The position numbers and the translations under genes are program-made. The notes beneath the pieces are model-generated. The model was not told where the DNA came from. It saw only the letters and a list, made by a program, of their open reading frames with translations, and made no database searches. Source: Trifolium pratense (taxonomy: Eukaryota > Streptophyta > Magnoliopsida > Fabales > Fabaceae). Taken from it: DNA of 64,000 nucleotides. Every line of letters starts with the position of its first letter. Position 1 is the stretch's first letter. Location of the stretch: positions 12,090,001-12,154,000 of the forward strand of contig NC_060060.1 of the NCBI RefSeq assembly GCF_020283565.1. The letters run 5' to 3'. Positions 23,430 to 35,971 of this stretch are shown here, piece after piece.

Positions 23430-23660
23430 GATTCTAAAAAGCGTAGTGGATGCAACTCATCATTACATGTTGGTAGTTTCGGGTTTAGCTCTCTTATATG
23501 TCGTATTAATAATGTATTGTTATGTAATCCAAACTTCATGGTTAAGTTTATTAAGCGAAAAACGAACAATGTTGCTCACACACTCGCTAGGGCGACTTTG
23601 TCTTGATCCCGTCGCTGTACTTTTGAGACTTTATCTTTTTGTATTACTCTCATTTTAAAT
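23430..23660 (+). pseudogene. second RNase H relic, frame-shifted
   Basis: Reading across frames gives the C-terminal part of the same RNase H type as at 21180-21550: a VDA-like stretch at about 23447, then FSSLICRINNVLLCNPNF, MVKFIKRKTNNVAHTLARAT and a stop at about 23602. At least one frame change lies near 23475. Only the C-terminal third is present. The two relics flank the retroposon, the SINE and the palindrome, so they may be parts of two LINE insertions. Confidence 0.55.
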
Positions 23661-24845
23661 AATGAAATGATATATAAGTTATTGAAGAAAAATATTAAAA
23701 AAAGTGCTTAGAACAAAAAATTACGATAAATTCTAAATATAAAACTAGTGTACAATTGTTTTAAGGAATTTTATAACTATGTTGATATGAACTGTATGAT
23801 CTACAATCAACGGTCAAGAGTTGAAACAGAGTGAAAATAGTGTGAAAACTATAAATGGTATACTATAGTGATAGCTCGAGATTAAGTAAAAGGGGGTACT
23901 TGACCCAATAAAATAAAACAATAAAAAGTAAACAACCAACTTCCAATTAGGAATTAAGAAGTATATGGATAGAGAATATTTTTGCCACTTTATCTATTTT
24001 CTCGCGTGTCATACAAATTTATCAAAATACATCTGTTTATTACTTAAGTAGCGGATGTCATTTATAAAATTTCTCAAAATTTTCTCATTTTTAACAGATA
24101 GTAAAAATGGAAACGCGTAGGACACGCGATAAGTAGGTAGGAAGGCAAAAAAAAATCTCCTCCGAATAAGTGATCCATTACTACATGTGTTATTCCCAAA
24201 ATATTATTTTCTCTGAGGTCATTTATAAACAAATACTCATTTTTTAAATTTATTAAATAATGTAGATCAAATACACCAGTTACAATAAATATGAAAAGTT
24301 TAGTGGAAAAAAAATGAAAAGTAACAATTTAAAATTTCTAATTATGTTATTTTTTTTTATCAAACTCTAATTGTGTTATTTAATTTGTAAAAAAAAATGT
24401 GTGATTTAATTATTATTATTATCATTATAAAAATGATTCAAATACATATTTTATTCGATAAACCTAAAAAAAAATTATATTAAAAATCAGAAAGAATAAT
24501 ATTTTTTGATAACATGATTGCATCTCTTAATCTGTGGAAAAAAAAAACTTATACGGAGAGACTGAAAAATAACAATTAAAAAAAAAAAATTCTTAGTTAA
24601 AAAAAAGAAAATTCTTTCAATTTTTCCAATTTATTTTCCTTACATTATTGATTATACTAGTAATTAAAGAGGCAAGACAAACTTCCTTTTCACTTTTCAT
24701 TGTCTTGCAACTGCCAATTAAATAGATGCACTTTTTCGTTTCCTCTTACCACTCTCACTAATCACTATACTAAAGTTCTACATACACATTCATAGTTTTT
24801 TCAGTGTATCTAACACAAACTAATAGAGATAATTGAATATCAAAG
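23661..24845. other. upstream region of the mannanase gene
   Basis: AT-rich, with many A runs; no repeats with clear boundaries. The last 150 bp should contain the mannanase promoter and leader, but I could not single out a convincing TATA box. Confidence 0.4.
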
Positions 24846-27800
24846 ATGAAACATTTTGTTTTGTTTTTCCTTTTGGCCATTTTGGTCCATCAAGAGTACT
24901 ATTGTTTCAATGTAGAAGCTTCTGGTGGTGATGGTTTTGTAAGAACAAGAGGCATCCACTTCATGTTAAATGGAAATCCTTACTATGCAAATGGATTTAA
25001 TGCTTATTGGTTAATGTATACAGCTGCTGATCCTTCCCAGAGATTCAAAGTTTCAAATGCTTTTCATGAAGCAACTTCTCATGGTCTTACTGTTGCTAGA
25101 ACTTGGGCTTTCAGTGATGGTGGTTATAGTCCTTTACAATATTCTCCTGGCTTTTATAATGAACAAATGTTTAAGGTATGTTAGTATTTCTCAAAATATT
25201 CAAGACCAAATTTTCTAAAAATTTGTTCAATTTTTTATCTTTCTTTCGGTTTTAATGGAAAAGAGTCCTGATAATATGTAGTTCGACTATATTAGTAAAG
25301 TCTGATCAATAATTTGTTCCAACAAGAAAAAGTTGAAAATTGTTCTTTTTGATGTGTTAATCCTCTGATTTTCGAGCGAAAAATTTCAATTTGGTATCTA
25401 TCATCTGATAGTTGATTTTTCTGAATGGCAAATTGTTAGTATGTTCATTGTTATATTAGTTTTTTACACCTTGCCAGAACTGAACTCTGGACCTCTGATT
25501 CCTTTTAACTCTTAGCTCAACTAGTTCAACCAGTTGAGCTACCTTCTCATAGTTGATTAATCAGTCCTTAAGCTGAATACCATTTTTTTAAAAAAAATTA
25601 TTTGGTAGTTGAATGTGTTGTTCAGATATTTTCTGTTTGTTGGATTGAAGGGGTTGGATTTTGTTATAGCTGAGGCTAGAAAGCATGGGATTAAGCTCAT
25701 ACTAAGCTTGGTGAACAACTATGAGAGTTTTGGAGGAAAGAAGCAATATGTGAATTGGGCTAGAAGTAATAATGGACAGTATTTGACATCAGATGATGAT
25801 TTCTTTAGGAACCCTGTTGTTAAAGGTTTCTACATCAACCATGTTAAGGTTAGTTCTTACTAGAAATTCTGTTTGCATACTTAGTATAAAATTTATATGA
25901 AAATTATCTTAAGGATGAAATTAAAACATTAGGAAATGATATTTTCTAATTTATAAAATATATGAGACTGTGATTGATGCCGCATCAGTAACATTTGATT
26001 GTGACTCTGTAGTGTACAATATAATATTATGGTCTTAAATATAATTAAAAATTGGTCGATTAAAATTGATGTATTTAATCTAAATTTTGATAATTTAATA
26101 TGATTTATTTGTCTACATCTTGCACAGACTGTTCTTAACAGGTACAACAGTTTTACTGGAATTCATTACAAAGATGACTCAACAATAATGGCATGGGAGC
26201 TTATGAATGAACCTAGGTGTACATCAGATCCTTCAGGAAGAACTATTCAGGTCAAGTTTTTTTTTAATTTTTATTCTTTACTTGCTTCTTCTTTCTTCTT
26301 CTACCCCTTTTTCCTTTTTTCTTTTCTCTCTTTTCCTCTTTTGACTCATACTCCACCTTTATTCCTCTCATAGACAGTGACCCTTCAAATCTTGCACTGA
26401 AAATACTTTTAATTTGCCAAATAAATTACACTTTAATTATTTTATAAATTTTATTTATTTTTTTCTTTGAAAAATATAAATTTCATTTATATGCACTACG
26501 TCACTGCTCCATCCGATCTTAAATATAAACAAAATATGCAGCCATAGGGTCTAACGCAATTGGTTGGTGCCCAAAATGTATTCGCGTTGTGAACTTTGGA
26601 GTACCAAATTCATTTCTTAAAAATTATGTTGCTAGTCTCCGTAAACATAGTTCGGTTGGTAAAAAAACATTGCATATAATATAATATGTAAAGATCGGCT
26701 GATACTCCTAATTATTCATCTTAAAAAGATGAAATTCTAGCTATTATACTCTTCGATAAAAAAATATGCTGCTCATATTACAGTATGTCCAAAAGTTTGG
26801 TTAAGAAAATTTGACTTTTGTTGATGTAACTTTTTCTAGTATTTATAGACTATAAGAGCATGATTTGGACAAATTTCACGAATCACGGGCCTGATTTCAC
26901 GGCTATGCTATTCTTTCATGAACTGATTAAGACTGTTTAACTTTAACTTTTGATTATAGGCTTGGATTACGGAAATGGCTTCTTTAGTAAAGTCAATTGA
27001 CAGGAATCACTTGCTGGAAGCTGGACTTGAAGGGTTTTATGGTCAATCAACACCACAAAGGACACAATTGAATCCTGCTTTGAACATAGGAACAGATTTC
27101 ATTGCCAACAATCGAATCCCAGACATTGATTTTGCAACAGTTCATTGTTACCCCGACCAATGGTAACAAAAAAAAAAAACTTTGTTAATCACAATTTTAG
27201 TCCCGTAATTACAGAACTGAGAGTTTGATTTTTTTAACAATAGAGCCTATCTTTGGCATCACGATGGGTATGACAGAATCATGGTGATTCAACATGATTT
27301 TTTCAAAAACTACAGTGTAGCTTCTGTAAAATCACGGTGGATCACCGTGATTCTGGCGCATTACCACGCTACCAAACATAGGCATAATTTTTGTCCTTAA
27401 AAATTTTAAAATGGTGTCAAAAGTTAAAAATCCTTTATTGCATTAGTTTTTGAAGATGAATTTTAGGATTAAGGAAAGCTATAAAACTATATTATGTTTT
27501 TTGTACAAAAAAAGCTATATTTATGTTTTTTTATAACTATGTTATTGTTGCAAAATTGCGAAATTGCGAATTATTCACTGACTTTGTTCACGACTAATTT
27601 TTTCGTTGCACAAACACAGGGAACAAAATTCAAATGAGCAAGATCAACTAGCATTTTTGAATAACTGGCTCAATGCTCATTTCCTAGATGCACAATATGC
27701 TCTAAAGAAACCAATACTTGTAGCAGAATTCGGAAAATCATTCAAAGATTCCGGTTACAGTACCTACCAGAGAGATCAACTTTTCAATACCGTGTACTAC

Positions 27801-28076
27801 AAGATATATGCGTCTGCGAAAAGAGGCGGTCCTGCGAGTGGAGCAATGTTTTGGCAACTTCTTACCGAAGGAATGGAATCTTTCGACGATGGATATGGAA
27901 TAACGCTTGGCCAGAGTTCTTCTACTGCTAATGTCATTGCTCAGCAATCTCATAAGTTATACCTTATTCGGAAGATCTACGCGAGGATTGCTAATGAAAG
28001 AAGATGGAAAAGAGCTAGAGGTAATCGAAGGTCTTCGCGATTTGGTGGAAATAGAGGAGGACAAATTGGGTTTTGA
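24846..28076 (+). CDS. MAN: mannan endo-1,4-beta-mannosidase (GH5)
   Basis: Secreted enzyme that cuts the backbone of mannans and glucomannans in the plant cell wall. Five exons (24846-25175, 25651-25848, 26128-26250, 26960-27162, 27620-28076) join in frame to 436 residues, usual for the plant family. A signal peptide covers about residues 1-25 ([19 protein letters not shown]). Family blocks are [54 protein letters not shown] and [13 protein letters not shown]. The acid/base is Glu204 in [10 protein letters not shown]; the nucleophile is Glu321 in LVAEFGKS. Both are intact, so the enzyme looks active. The C-terminus is unusually basic ([15 protein letters not shown]). Introns hold a SINE (intron 1) and a small MITE (intron 4). 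Confidence 0.95.
25418..25548 (-). mobile_element. SINE in mannanase intron 1
   Basis: Reverse-orientation relative of the element at 7500-7633. The + strand reads aatggcaaattgttagtatg at the left (the complement of the other copy's 3' end) and agctcaactagttcaaccag near the right. The direct repeat atagttgatt at 25408-25417 and 25549-25558 is a likely target-site duplication. Confidence 0.75.
27245..27383. mobile_element. hAT-like MITE in mannanase intron 4
   Basis: About 139 bp bounded by imperfect inverted ends: gcctatctttggcatcac at the left and, at the right, the complement of gcctatgtttggtagcgtgg. The interior repeats a patient of short inverted phrases around aatcatggtgattc and aatcacggtggatcac. 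No clear duplication of target sequence, so the class is tentative. Confidence 0.5.
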
Positions 28077-28424
28077 AAATGGAATTTGGATTAGTATTTA
28101 CTTATTGTTTGTGTTTTTAAAGTAAAGAGGTTTCGCTCTTTGAGATGAATCAGAATGTTTATTTCGTCCAAGAGGGTAACGTAACTAAATTATGTATACA
28201 TGTTTTTAATGTTATGTAATGCTTTCAGCTTCTCATTTGTTTATCAGAGAGCTGCTAGTGATTTTTCATTTGCATGTACTTGTTTTTTGTTTGTCTAACA
28301 ATCACACTAATATTGTGATAGTACTATTAATTTTTCATGTTTTACTTAAGCTTTCTCAGTATTGAGATGTTAAAAAAATGATAATACCAAAAGACAAATA
28401 TAGTAGAGTTTTATGGATCAACTC
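28077..28424. other. 3' UTR and flank of the mannanase gene
   Basis: T-rich untranslated and flanking sequence; no further feature. Confidence 0.4.
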
Positions 28425-28960
28425 AGTGGCGGAACCAGGAAATAAAATTCGGGTGGGCCGCTAATAAGCACAATTTTTTTTTTTAAAAAAAATTGTTCAT
28501 AAAAAAAGTAAATTGCATACTTTAAATAATATTCCACATGTGTTAAGCAGCTTGAAATTATCAATAACTTACTTTAAACTAATATTTGCACAAAATTGAT
28601 TATCAAAAAATAATATATTTTATTATATTATATAAAAAATAATGATTGGTTTTTAATTCAAAATAGTTTGTGTATTTTTAGAAAAAAATAAATAAATAGA
28701 AACTATCCATTTTTTGTACTGAAAATCAACTGTTTTTTTTTTGTACCTATAAATAAATAAAATATCTTTTTTGGAATCCAAAAATTGTGGCCGGAGAGTG
28801 TTTTTTTAAAGAGGAAAACATAAAAAATTCAAAAATTAATGCTGGTGAGGGTTGAACCAGCGCCCTTTGGGTAAACAAGCGTGTCCCAATCCGCTAGGCT
28901 ACACCATCAACTTTGTAAAAACTCTAAAATGTGTTTGTTATAACTATAGGTAACAAGTTA
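28425..28960. repeat. dispersed repeat with a tRNA-like segment
   Basis: Starts with cagtggcggaaccagg, a phrase common at the ends of plant repeats. It contains on the - strand, at 28843-28911, a tRNA-like segment (ggtgtagcctagcggattgg and a ctggttcaaccct B-box-like part). The segment does not fold into an intact cloverleaf: the T stem does not pair with a normal acceptor end. I treat it as part of a repeat, not a tRNA gene. Confidence 0.4.
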
Positions 28961-29616
28961 GATCTTATAAGGTCTCTCCATAAAATGTTTTAGGCCTCAA
29001 AAGTTCGCTACACAATCATGCCAAATTGAAAACTGGGTACAATTCAAATCTCGCAGAAATTGTAGAGCGTTTTATATCGAACCATGCTCTTCGATGACAT
29101 GTTAACTAACAATATCTCAATAGTAATAATTTGATTAAAATTGTACAATTAAGAATCAATTTTGAGTAATCACTTATTGTTGATGGCAATGCCATAAAAT
29201 TCAGTGGTAAAGGACTCAGTGTAGGTTGGTTTGGGCAGAACCTTTACCTTACCACATCCACATGATCCGAATAAACAAGGTGTGTTAGTTGGAAAGTTGA
29301 ATTGGTAACTGGTACAGTACGTAATTTATTTGGTACCCATTCACGTCCTTTCATTTGATTCAATAAGACCAGAATGCACGAGGGTCTTTACATTACACTG
29401 ATTCATTGGCTCACGTGAAATGCCACATCTTTTCTAACTACTCACTCTTACACGCATTTTTTCAAACATCTTCATCTCTTCATAACTTCTTTCCTGATTT
29501 TTGACTTAAAAATAGAAAATGAGCTCATAAATACCATAAATAAATAAATACAAAATACTACAAAAATATTTATATAAAATATAGATAGATGTGCAGGAAT
29601 AAAACTACTTTTTGAA
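28961..29616. other. intergenic, no gene recognised
   Basis: AT-rich, without open frames or clear repeats. It ends at the left target-site copy of the next element. Confidence 0.4.
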
Positions 29617-30846
29617 GGCGGATTCTAGCGTGGGATAGCAAGTCATATCCCTCACTAGTGAAGAGTGACTTTCAACCATTAGATGTCTTGAAAAATCATT
29701 AAACGGCTGTGATGCACTACCTGAAAATTGTTGCTACAGTACGATTTACTATTTTTTATTTGTTAATTTACCATGTGCTGGTTAAGAAAATGTCAATTAA
29801 TTTATTAAAAAAAAATCTCAATTCATCAACAACCCCAATTTCACTCTCTTCAAACTTTTGATTTCACCGTCTCATGTCTTCAATCTTGTCCCTCATTTTG
29901 TTACCAACTTACCACCGCTCTTTCGTTCAGTCCCAAGCTCCTTCCCTATGAACTACAAGATACACACCGACCACACATGCAGTTTAATTTTTTCTTCTAT
30001 TACAAATCACTAATTCTTCAATTTATTTTCAGAGATCCCAACATCCACAAAATTTAATAATTGGTCTTCAAATCATAAACATAAATAAATAATTAAAAAA
30101 ATCAAAGGTTTCTGGGTTGCTATTTTCTTCAAAAAGAAAACACAAAAATTCTTCATTTTATTTTTGTTGGATTTTCACATTAATTTTTCTGGGTTTCAAC
30201 TATTCTGAGTTTCATTGAACAACAACTTTAGCATTAAATTTTCTAGTAATTACTTCTCCTTATTCTCCACCTGCGTTTTCGATTTGTTGTTTTAAAACTT
30301 TATTTTAAATCTTAATATTGTAGGACCAAAATAAAAATTGAGGAATTATTAATCAGGGAACCGCAAACCCAAACACCAACATGGCCCTTGTTATCCCGTG
30401 TCGTCTCCTTGGAATTTTAACCAGAAAAGTTAGAGTTGGTTTGAGTGAAATTGAAAGGTAGTGCAACAATGATGATTCATTGACTGATGGTGTTTATGGA
30501 TTCAAAGGGGTTAGATCATGACCGGAGATGCAAAGAAAAGAAAAAAAAAGAAGCTATAAAGACAAGGGTTAGACGGCGGCCGGAGAAATGGATATGAAGG
30601 TTGTTGATGGTGTGGTGTGGCGACGATGTAGGCTGGCGTGAACTGAACGCGCGGGTACTGTGTGTTTGGGGTTGTTATGGTACATTGCTTCAGTAAAAAT
30701 AAACAAATTCAGCATTGAAGTATAACTAGTATTATATTCCTAAAAAAAATTTAAAAAAATTGGAACCGGAATAACCTCCAATACCCGGTTAAAATCACTC
30801 TTCACTGGTGGGGGATATGACTTGTTATCCCACCCTAGAATCCGCC
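29617..30846. mobile_element. Mutator-like element (non-autonomous, 1.23 kb)
   Basis: The terminal inverted repeats are about 60 bp with roughly six mismatches, starting ggcggattctagcgtgggat on the left; the right end is the complement of ggcggattctagggtgggat. An exact 9-bp duplication, ctttttgaa, lies at 29608-29616 and 30847-30855. This length and the long TIRs mark the Mutator superfamily. No transposase frame is present. The interior is of mixed composition, with a GC-rich patch around 30570-30660 that could be captured host sequence. Confidence 0.9.
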
Positions 30847-31749
30847 CTTTTTGAATTGAAAAGAAGAAAATACTGTAAAAAGATACTAATGGATGGAGAG
30901 TAGATAGCAGCAGGTCTAATAATACACTACAATTTCAGTACGCCAGTTGTTAGAGCAGTTTTGATTCTCTTCTCTTCTAAACATGCACGTTTGGAATAAG
31001 TCAATCTTTTTTGTACATAGATACATTTTCAATCTCTAGTACTACTAGTACTTTTCTATACTTCAATTTCTAGGAAAATTCTCAATTATCTCATACTTTT
31101 GTTGGATATTGACACCCCAAAATTAATCAAAGTTATTTAAAAATGATTAAATATAACCAACAAGAGCATAAAAATTCACCTTAGTATCAAACACGCAATT
31201 CTTAATTAGGTTTTATTTATCTCGCAGTCGAATTCTAGATTACCAGACCCTTTTTCCATAAACCAGAAAGTTAAAACAAAAATTCACACACATTTGTTTA
31301 AGTTTTTGACCGTTTCATTTATAATTTTGAGAGTCATTGATATATAATCGTCTTACCATTAAGAGATAAACATGAATTTAAGGATTACATATTATACTTT
31401 GAGAATAATTAAGAATCTAAAAATCAAACTCTTTCTTATGATAAGCATGAAGTAGTATTATGATTTTTTTTTCATTTTAGATCACAATTATACGTAAATA
31501 TATTCAGTTTTAGATTTATTGAATAACTGAAGTAAGTAACTGATTTATATAATCAAATAAATCAAGAGATAGTACTACTATACTATAATAAACAAACTTT
31601 TTAAAAAATAAAAAATAAAAAATCAAGTATATACTATATAGTACTGTAGAGTATAAAGTGGATAGCTCATCTTTCCCCCTCCCCCCTCCTTCAAATTTTC
31701 TCTCTTTCTCTCTCTTCACCTATCCCTCTGTTTCTCAAAAGTTACTTCC
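30847..31749. other. upstream region of the two-membrane-segment protein gene
   Basis: AT-rich. Close to the gene there is a TATA-like tatatag at about 31635 and then a pyrimidine-rich leader (tctctctttctctctcttca) ending about 30 bp before the ATG. Confidence 0.45.
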
Positions 31750-32319
31750 ATGGAAGCATTCAACACAAAAGCAGAGAAACAGAGCACCATGAAAACACAC
31801 AATATCTTCACCAGCATTGCAAAGACGCTCCGCCTTCTCGAGTTATGCTTAGTTCTCCTCTTCCTCCTATGGACCCTCACTCACCTCCCTTTCTTCCTCC
31901 GTATCTCCTTCGACTTCCTCCAAAGTCCTATCTTCATCTTCGCTCTCTCCAACGCCATCATCGCCGCTCTCTTCGCTCAGTCCGACCTCCGCTTCTCCTC
32001 CTCTGCCTCCGATTTCGCATCTATAGTGGAGGAACGGTTAGAGTGTCAGATCAAGCAGATTAATGACAAGTGTATGGTCGATGTGAATTCATGCTCTGCT
32101 GTAACAGATTCTGGTAATTTGCAAGTTTGTAGTCCTTTGCCGGAGACTATGAACGGAGAGGGAGAGAATGAGAAACTCCGGCGATCGGAAACATCGGAAA
32201 CGGAGAAAGTGCGGGAGATTTTGTATCCGCAGGATAAGTTGAGTAATGAGGAGTTTCAACGTACGATAGAAGCTTTCATTGCAAAGCAAATGAGGTTTCT
32301 AAGGGAAGATTCATGTTAA
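31750..32319 (+). CDS. two-membrane-segment plant protein, DUF4408/DUF761-like
   Basis: Single exon, 189 residues. Hydrophobic segments at about residues 30-50 (LELCLVLLFLLWTLTHLPF) and 57-77 (SPIFIFALSNAIIAALFAQS). They are followed by a polar, acidic, probably disordered middle part and a C-terminal helix LSNEEFQRTIEAFIAKQMRF. That end pattern is what I know from the plant DUF761 motif, and an N-terminal hydrophobic pair from DUF4408-type proteins. These assignments are from memory and need a profile search. The ATG at 31750 is preferred as the first in the frame; a second ATG at 31789 would shorten the N-terminus by 13 residues. GC content of the coding part is well above its flanks, as usual for a real gene here. 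Role unknown. Confidence 0.82.
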   Translation: MEAFNTKAEKQSTMKTHNIFTSIAKTLRLLELCLVLLFLLWTLTHLPFFLRISFDFLQSPIFIFALSNAIIAALFAQSDLRFSSSASDFASIVEERLECQIKQINDKCMVDVNSCSAVTDSGNLQVCSPLPETMNGEGENEKLRRSETSETEKVREILYPQDKLSNEEFQRTIEAFIAKQMRFLREDSC

Positions 32320-32833
32320 TTGACATTGAAATTTAAATAATAAGAAAGGAAATTAGGCTTTGAAATTAAAATTACTGTTTCTTTTAAGCTTGTACTATGT
32401 GTTAGCTACTGTTTGTTAATGTTATAGATAAATTAATTAGATACAACTAATTATTATTAGTAAAAAAAACTAATTATTATTTTATGTAGTTTGTTTAATT
32501 AGCTTAGTAAAGATTCTTAAAAGCTAAATAAAATTATAAAGTTAGTGTTGAATGGAAAATAGTGGACTATTAGATGCATGTAATATATCGACTCTCTCGG
32601 TGGCGGGTCTCGAACCACTGAAACATCGTGTTCGTCATTCTCCGTTGTTTTTCGATCTTAAACACACATTCACCCATGTGAGCACCGGAAGTGCCGTCGT
32701 CGTTCGCCGACATGCTGCAAGCATTCCTAATTTTGTAAAGGGTGAGTTGGCGACGAACTAACGGTAAAAATTCCTAATTTTGTAAAAGGTGAGTTGGTGA
32801 CTATTTGTCATTGATAGTAAGGAAAAAATAATA
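32320..32833. other. 3' flank with a 47-bp-spaced direct duplication
   Basis: Contains a 69-codon open frame (32552-32761) without a recognised domain. Its end overlaps a direct repeat, attcctaattttgtaaaggg at 32723 and again at about 32770, about 32 bp per copy. I see no gene. Confidence 0.5.
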
Positions 32834-33145
32834 GGCTTAACTACACATTTGGTCCCTTACGTTTATTTTAGATTTTAATTTGGTCCCTTACGTTTAAAAA
32901 GTATCAATTTGGTCTCTTACGTTTATTTTATGTTTCAAGTTAGTCCTTTCCGTTAGTTTTGTCATTAACACCGTTTGAATAGTACATGTGTCAGCGTGTC
33001 CAAGTGCCACGTGTTAGTCCACATATGCAAATTGACTGCCACATGTGACAAAATTGATGGAAATAACTAACTTGAAACCTAAAATAAACGTAAGAGACCA
33101 AATTGATACTTTTTAAACGTAAGGGACCAAATGTATAGTTAAGCC
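32834..33145. mobile_element. 312-bp Mutator-type foldback MITE
   Basis: Inverted ends start ggcttaactacacatttggt on the left and the complement of ggcttaactatacatttggt on the right. The left arm contains three units of the phrase ggtcccttacgttta. The exact 9-bp duplication aaaataata lies at 32825-32833 and 33146-33154. Confidence 0.9.
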
Positions 33146-33154
33146 AAAATAATA

Positions 33155-34035
33155 TGATACGCACATGAAATTTAATAATGAACAATCCAATGGTTGACAC
33201 TTGACATGATGCAGCAGGATAGCAGCAGATATGATCACAACCGAGGATCCAAATTGTCCATGCGCATTTTTTTTTTTTTGATGAACAGCTTTTCCATGTG
33301 CATGTTATTAATTAGAATCTTACATCATGCAATTTAAAAGACCCAATCAAGGGATTCCCTTCCCTAACTAATGTTGAAAGAACTCCAAGTCTCCGATGAA
33401 TTGTATTTTGCTAGACGTACTCATTTATATTATAAGTTTATTTATTGTACATTATATTTTAAGTTTTCTTATTGACGTTTATATTATAAGTTGATTCAAC
33501 TCTAAGAATTTGATCTGGTCTATAATAAAAAACACATCCTTTAGGTCTTAGATCTCGAGTCGATTCTCAACTTCATTGTAAACAAAAAATAAAAATAAAA
33601 AGAGATCTTCTCGTACGTCTATTGTTTTATTTCTCAACCTCCTCTATTTTCACACTTTGTTTGCATGTTTCTTCATCTCTCTTCAACCGGCTTTTGTTTT
33701 TTCTTTTACTATACTTTAATAAGGTTAGTTTGTAGGATTTGAATGACTTGTATTTGTTTTATTTTTGTTTTTTATTTTTTACTTTACATGTACATGTACA
33801 CTTTGACGTGAAATATATATTACATTAAAATAAAAATAAATTAAAAATAAAATTTTAGTATATAAAAATTAATTTAATAATATATAAAGGATAATATTAC
33901 ATTAATAAATTTAAATTACATCTTAAATTAATATAAATTTGATTATTAATTAATAGTATTCTTTTATATCATTTTATATTTATCAGTTAGTTGAACCGCT
34001 AATTTTACCAAACACTTCAATTAGTTTATTAGTTA
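33155..34035. other. intergenic, no gene recognised
   Basis: AT-rich with many short A/T runs. No open frame with a recognisable product. Confidence 0.4.
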
Positions 34036-34295
34036 CTCTGTCCGTTCCTTTTTAAGTGTTGTTTTAGATCACGAGACATATGCCAATGCACAACTTTAAT
34101 CACTAAATTTTTTAATTATATATTATAAAAAATTATGAAAATTTTATTTTTGAAAATACTCATCGAAACAAATTGAACAATATCTTATATGCTAACATTT
34201 GATTTTATATATCAATAAAAAAAATATGATCAAAAGTAAGTTATATAAATAGTGTGCACGATTCTCAAACGACACTTAAAAAGGAACAAAGGGAG
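34036..34295. mobile_element. Stowaway-like MITE, copy 1
   Basis: Ends ctctgtccgttcctttttaa and the complement of ctccctttgttcctttttaa, with TA on both sides (34034-34035 and 34296-34297). Internal sequence is shared with 39731-39991 and, in reverse, 42110-42334: the phrase tgaaaatactcatcga is present in this and the 39731 copy. Confidence 0.8.
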
Positions 34296-35492
34296 TATAA
34301 GCTATTAACTATCAGCTAATTTATTAGTCATCCGTTATTTTTGCTAACCAGAGCCTCAGAGGTTATGTGTTTGAATTATGCTAGTATTTTAAAAGAGATA
34401 AATAAATATTTTTGTAAGTGTCATTTGAGTTATAAATTCTTTTTTGTCTTGTACCGAGGCTTCATTCACTTATCCTAAATAGCATGACAATAAAATCCGT
34501 CCCCACAGGTACCCATCTAAACCTGCCCCGATTTGACGGAGAAAATTTGAGTTGACTGGATTTATGTTTGAGTTTTTCCCAATTTTAAAATATGGATTGG
34601 TGGAGTGGATAATGGGATATTAATACCCAACCCAAACCCGCTCCGCTTCTATCATAATTATATTTTACATTTATTAAATTAAAAATCCTTAAACAATCTC
34701 TTAAATTATATTTATATATTTATTCATGGGCTTCAACCCTCTTTGATAAAAAAAAAACCAAAATACAACATAAATTCAAGTGGGATACTCGAACTCCGTC
34801 AAATATGAGTTTATAAGATTTTACTTTTTCCCCGGATTTTAAATTTTACTTTTTATTCCTATTGAAAATTGGTACGATCATGAGAATTAGCAAACTTTAT
34901 AGATTTGTGTTTTTGAATAAAAAACTTGGTCTCCTCTCGTCTCATTCTCATGCCTAATCCTAAATTTTTTTCATTAGATTTATTTTTTTGTTCTAAAGAG
35001 TGCCGAATCCCATATGTCATAGAAAAATATTATAAGCAGACTCGTTTTAGGTCCTTGTTTTTCACTATATTTTAACTTTTGTTGCCATCGTCATTTGATT
35101 GGTGATTGTTTGGCCATGAATCTCGTACAAAAGAATAAGAAGATAAAAATTCACATGAGAACCGAATATTGAATAGATAAATATAATCAGGGTCTTACGT
35201 AATAAGAGTATTGTCAAACTCAAAATCAAGACTTAATTAGTATTTTAAGGCTCTTAAAAGAATTTTTTTATATTAGTATGAAATATTTCTTTTGGTCCCT
35301 TAAAAATATATCTGTTTGCGTCATTGATCCCTTATGTTAATTTATTGCAGAAAACGTTAACGTTGGTTTTATATTGAAGGGACCAAGACACTAATTAAAC
35401 TAAAAATAACAATTCATGAAAAGTTGGTGTTGAATATATTTAGTATTTCTTTTGTTTGTTTTTGTGATTTCATCATCCTTTGTTTTGATTTT
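34296..35492. other. intergenic with eroded repeats
   Basis: 34480-34650 contains phrases such as aatccgtccccacaggtacc and gatggattgg-like stretches that resemble a common plant repeat, too decayed to delimit. About 35290-35400 has ggtcccttaaaaatat and aagggaccaag, possibly an eroded relative of the GGTCCC foldback elements. No gene. Confidence 0.35.
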
Positions 35493-35840
35493 CCCGTCTT
35501 AGTGCGGAGTATCCCGTCTTAGTGCGGAGTATTGTCATCCCGTCTTTGTATGGTGTTCATTTGTTTCAGGTTGAAAGATTAAAGTTGATTTAGTGCAGAT
35601 CCACTCAATGACTTTGGTGTCATCAACGCTACAGATCCGGAGGCATGTATGTTCCGAAAACTTCAATATAGTCAAATACGTAGGCTTATGCAATATGTCG
35701 TTTTATGCTATTAATACAGATGTTGTGAGTTTGTTCGCAGATTCATCCTTTTTGTTTTTAGCGATTTTAAATTTGTATTGCATCGATGTACTCTTATCAA
35801 TTTGAATGAATGAATACCTTTTATTTAGTAAAAAAAAAAG
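35493..35840 (+). mobile_element. retroposon of the CCGTCTT-unit family, copy 3
   Basis: Shares with 21733-22311 the tandem units (cccgtcttagtgcggagtat twice, then cccgtctttgtatggtg), the gtgtcatcaacgctacagat block, cttcaatatagtcaaatacg, and the 3' end ttgaatgaatgaatacc with an A run of ten. The 5' boundary is unclear; a possible duplication (agacttaatta at about 35229 and agacttttaattaaa after the tail) is weak. Confidence 0.7.
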
Positions 35841-35971
35841 ACTTTTAATTAAAGTGTTTGTTAGTATTGTCATATAAATAATTTACTTTTTTTTTATAAA
35901 GTCGGTCTAATTATATAAAAAAACAAGTAATGGATTTAATATTTTCAATCATATTAAATTATAAATATAAA

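Noticed and set aside
28843..28911. tRNA-like segment on the - strand
   Set aside because: A and B boxes are visible but the arms do not pair into an intact cloverleaf; treated as part of a repeat.
32552..32761. 69-codon open frame near the two-membrane-segment gene
   Set aside because: No domain, no homologue I know, no clear promoter, and its end is in a direct repeat that looks non-coding.
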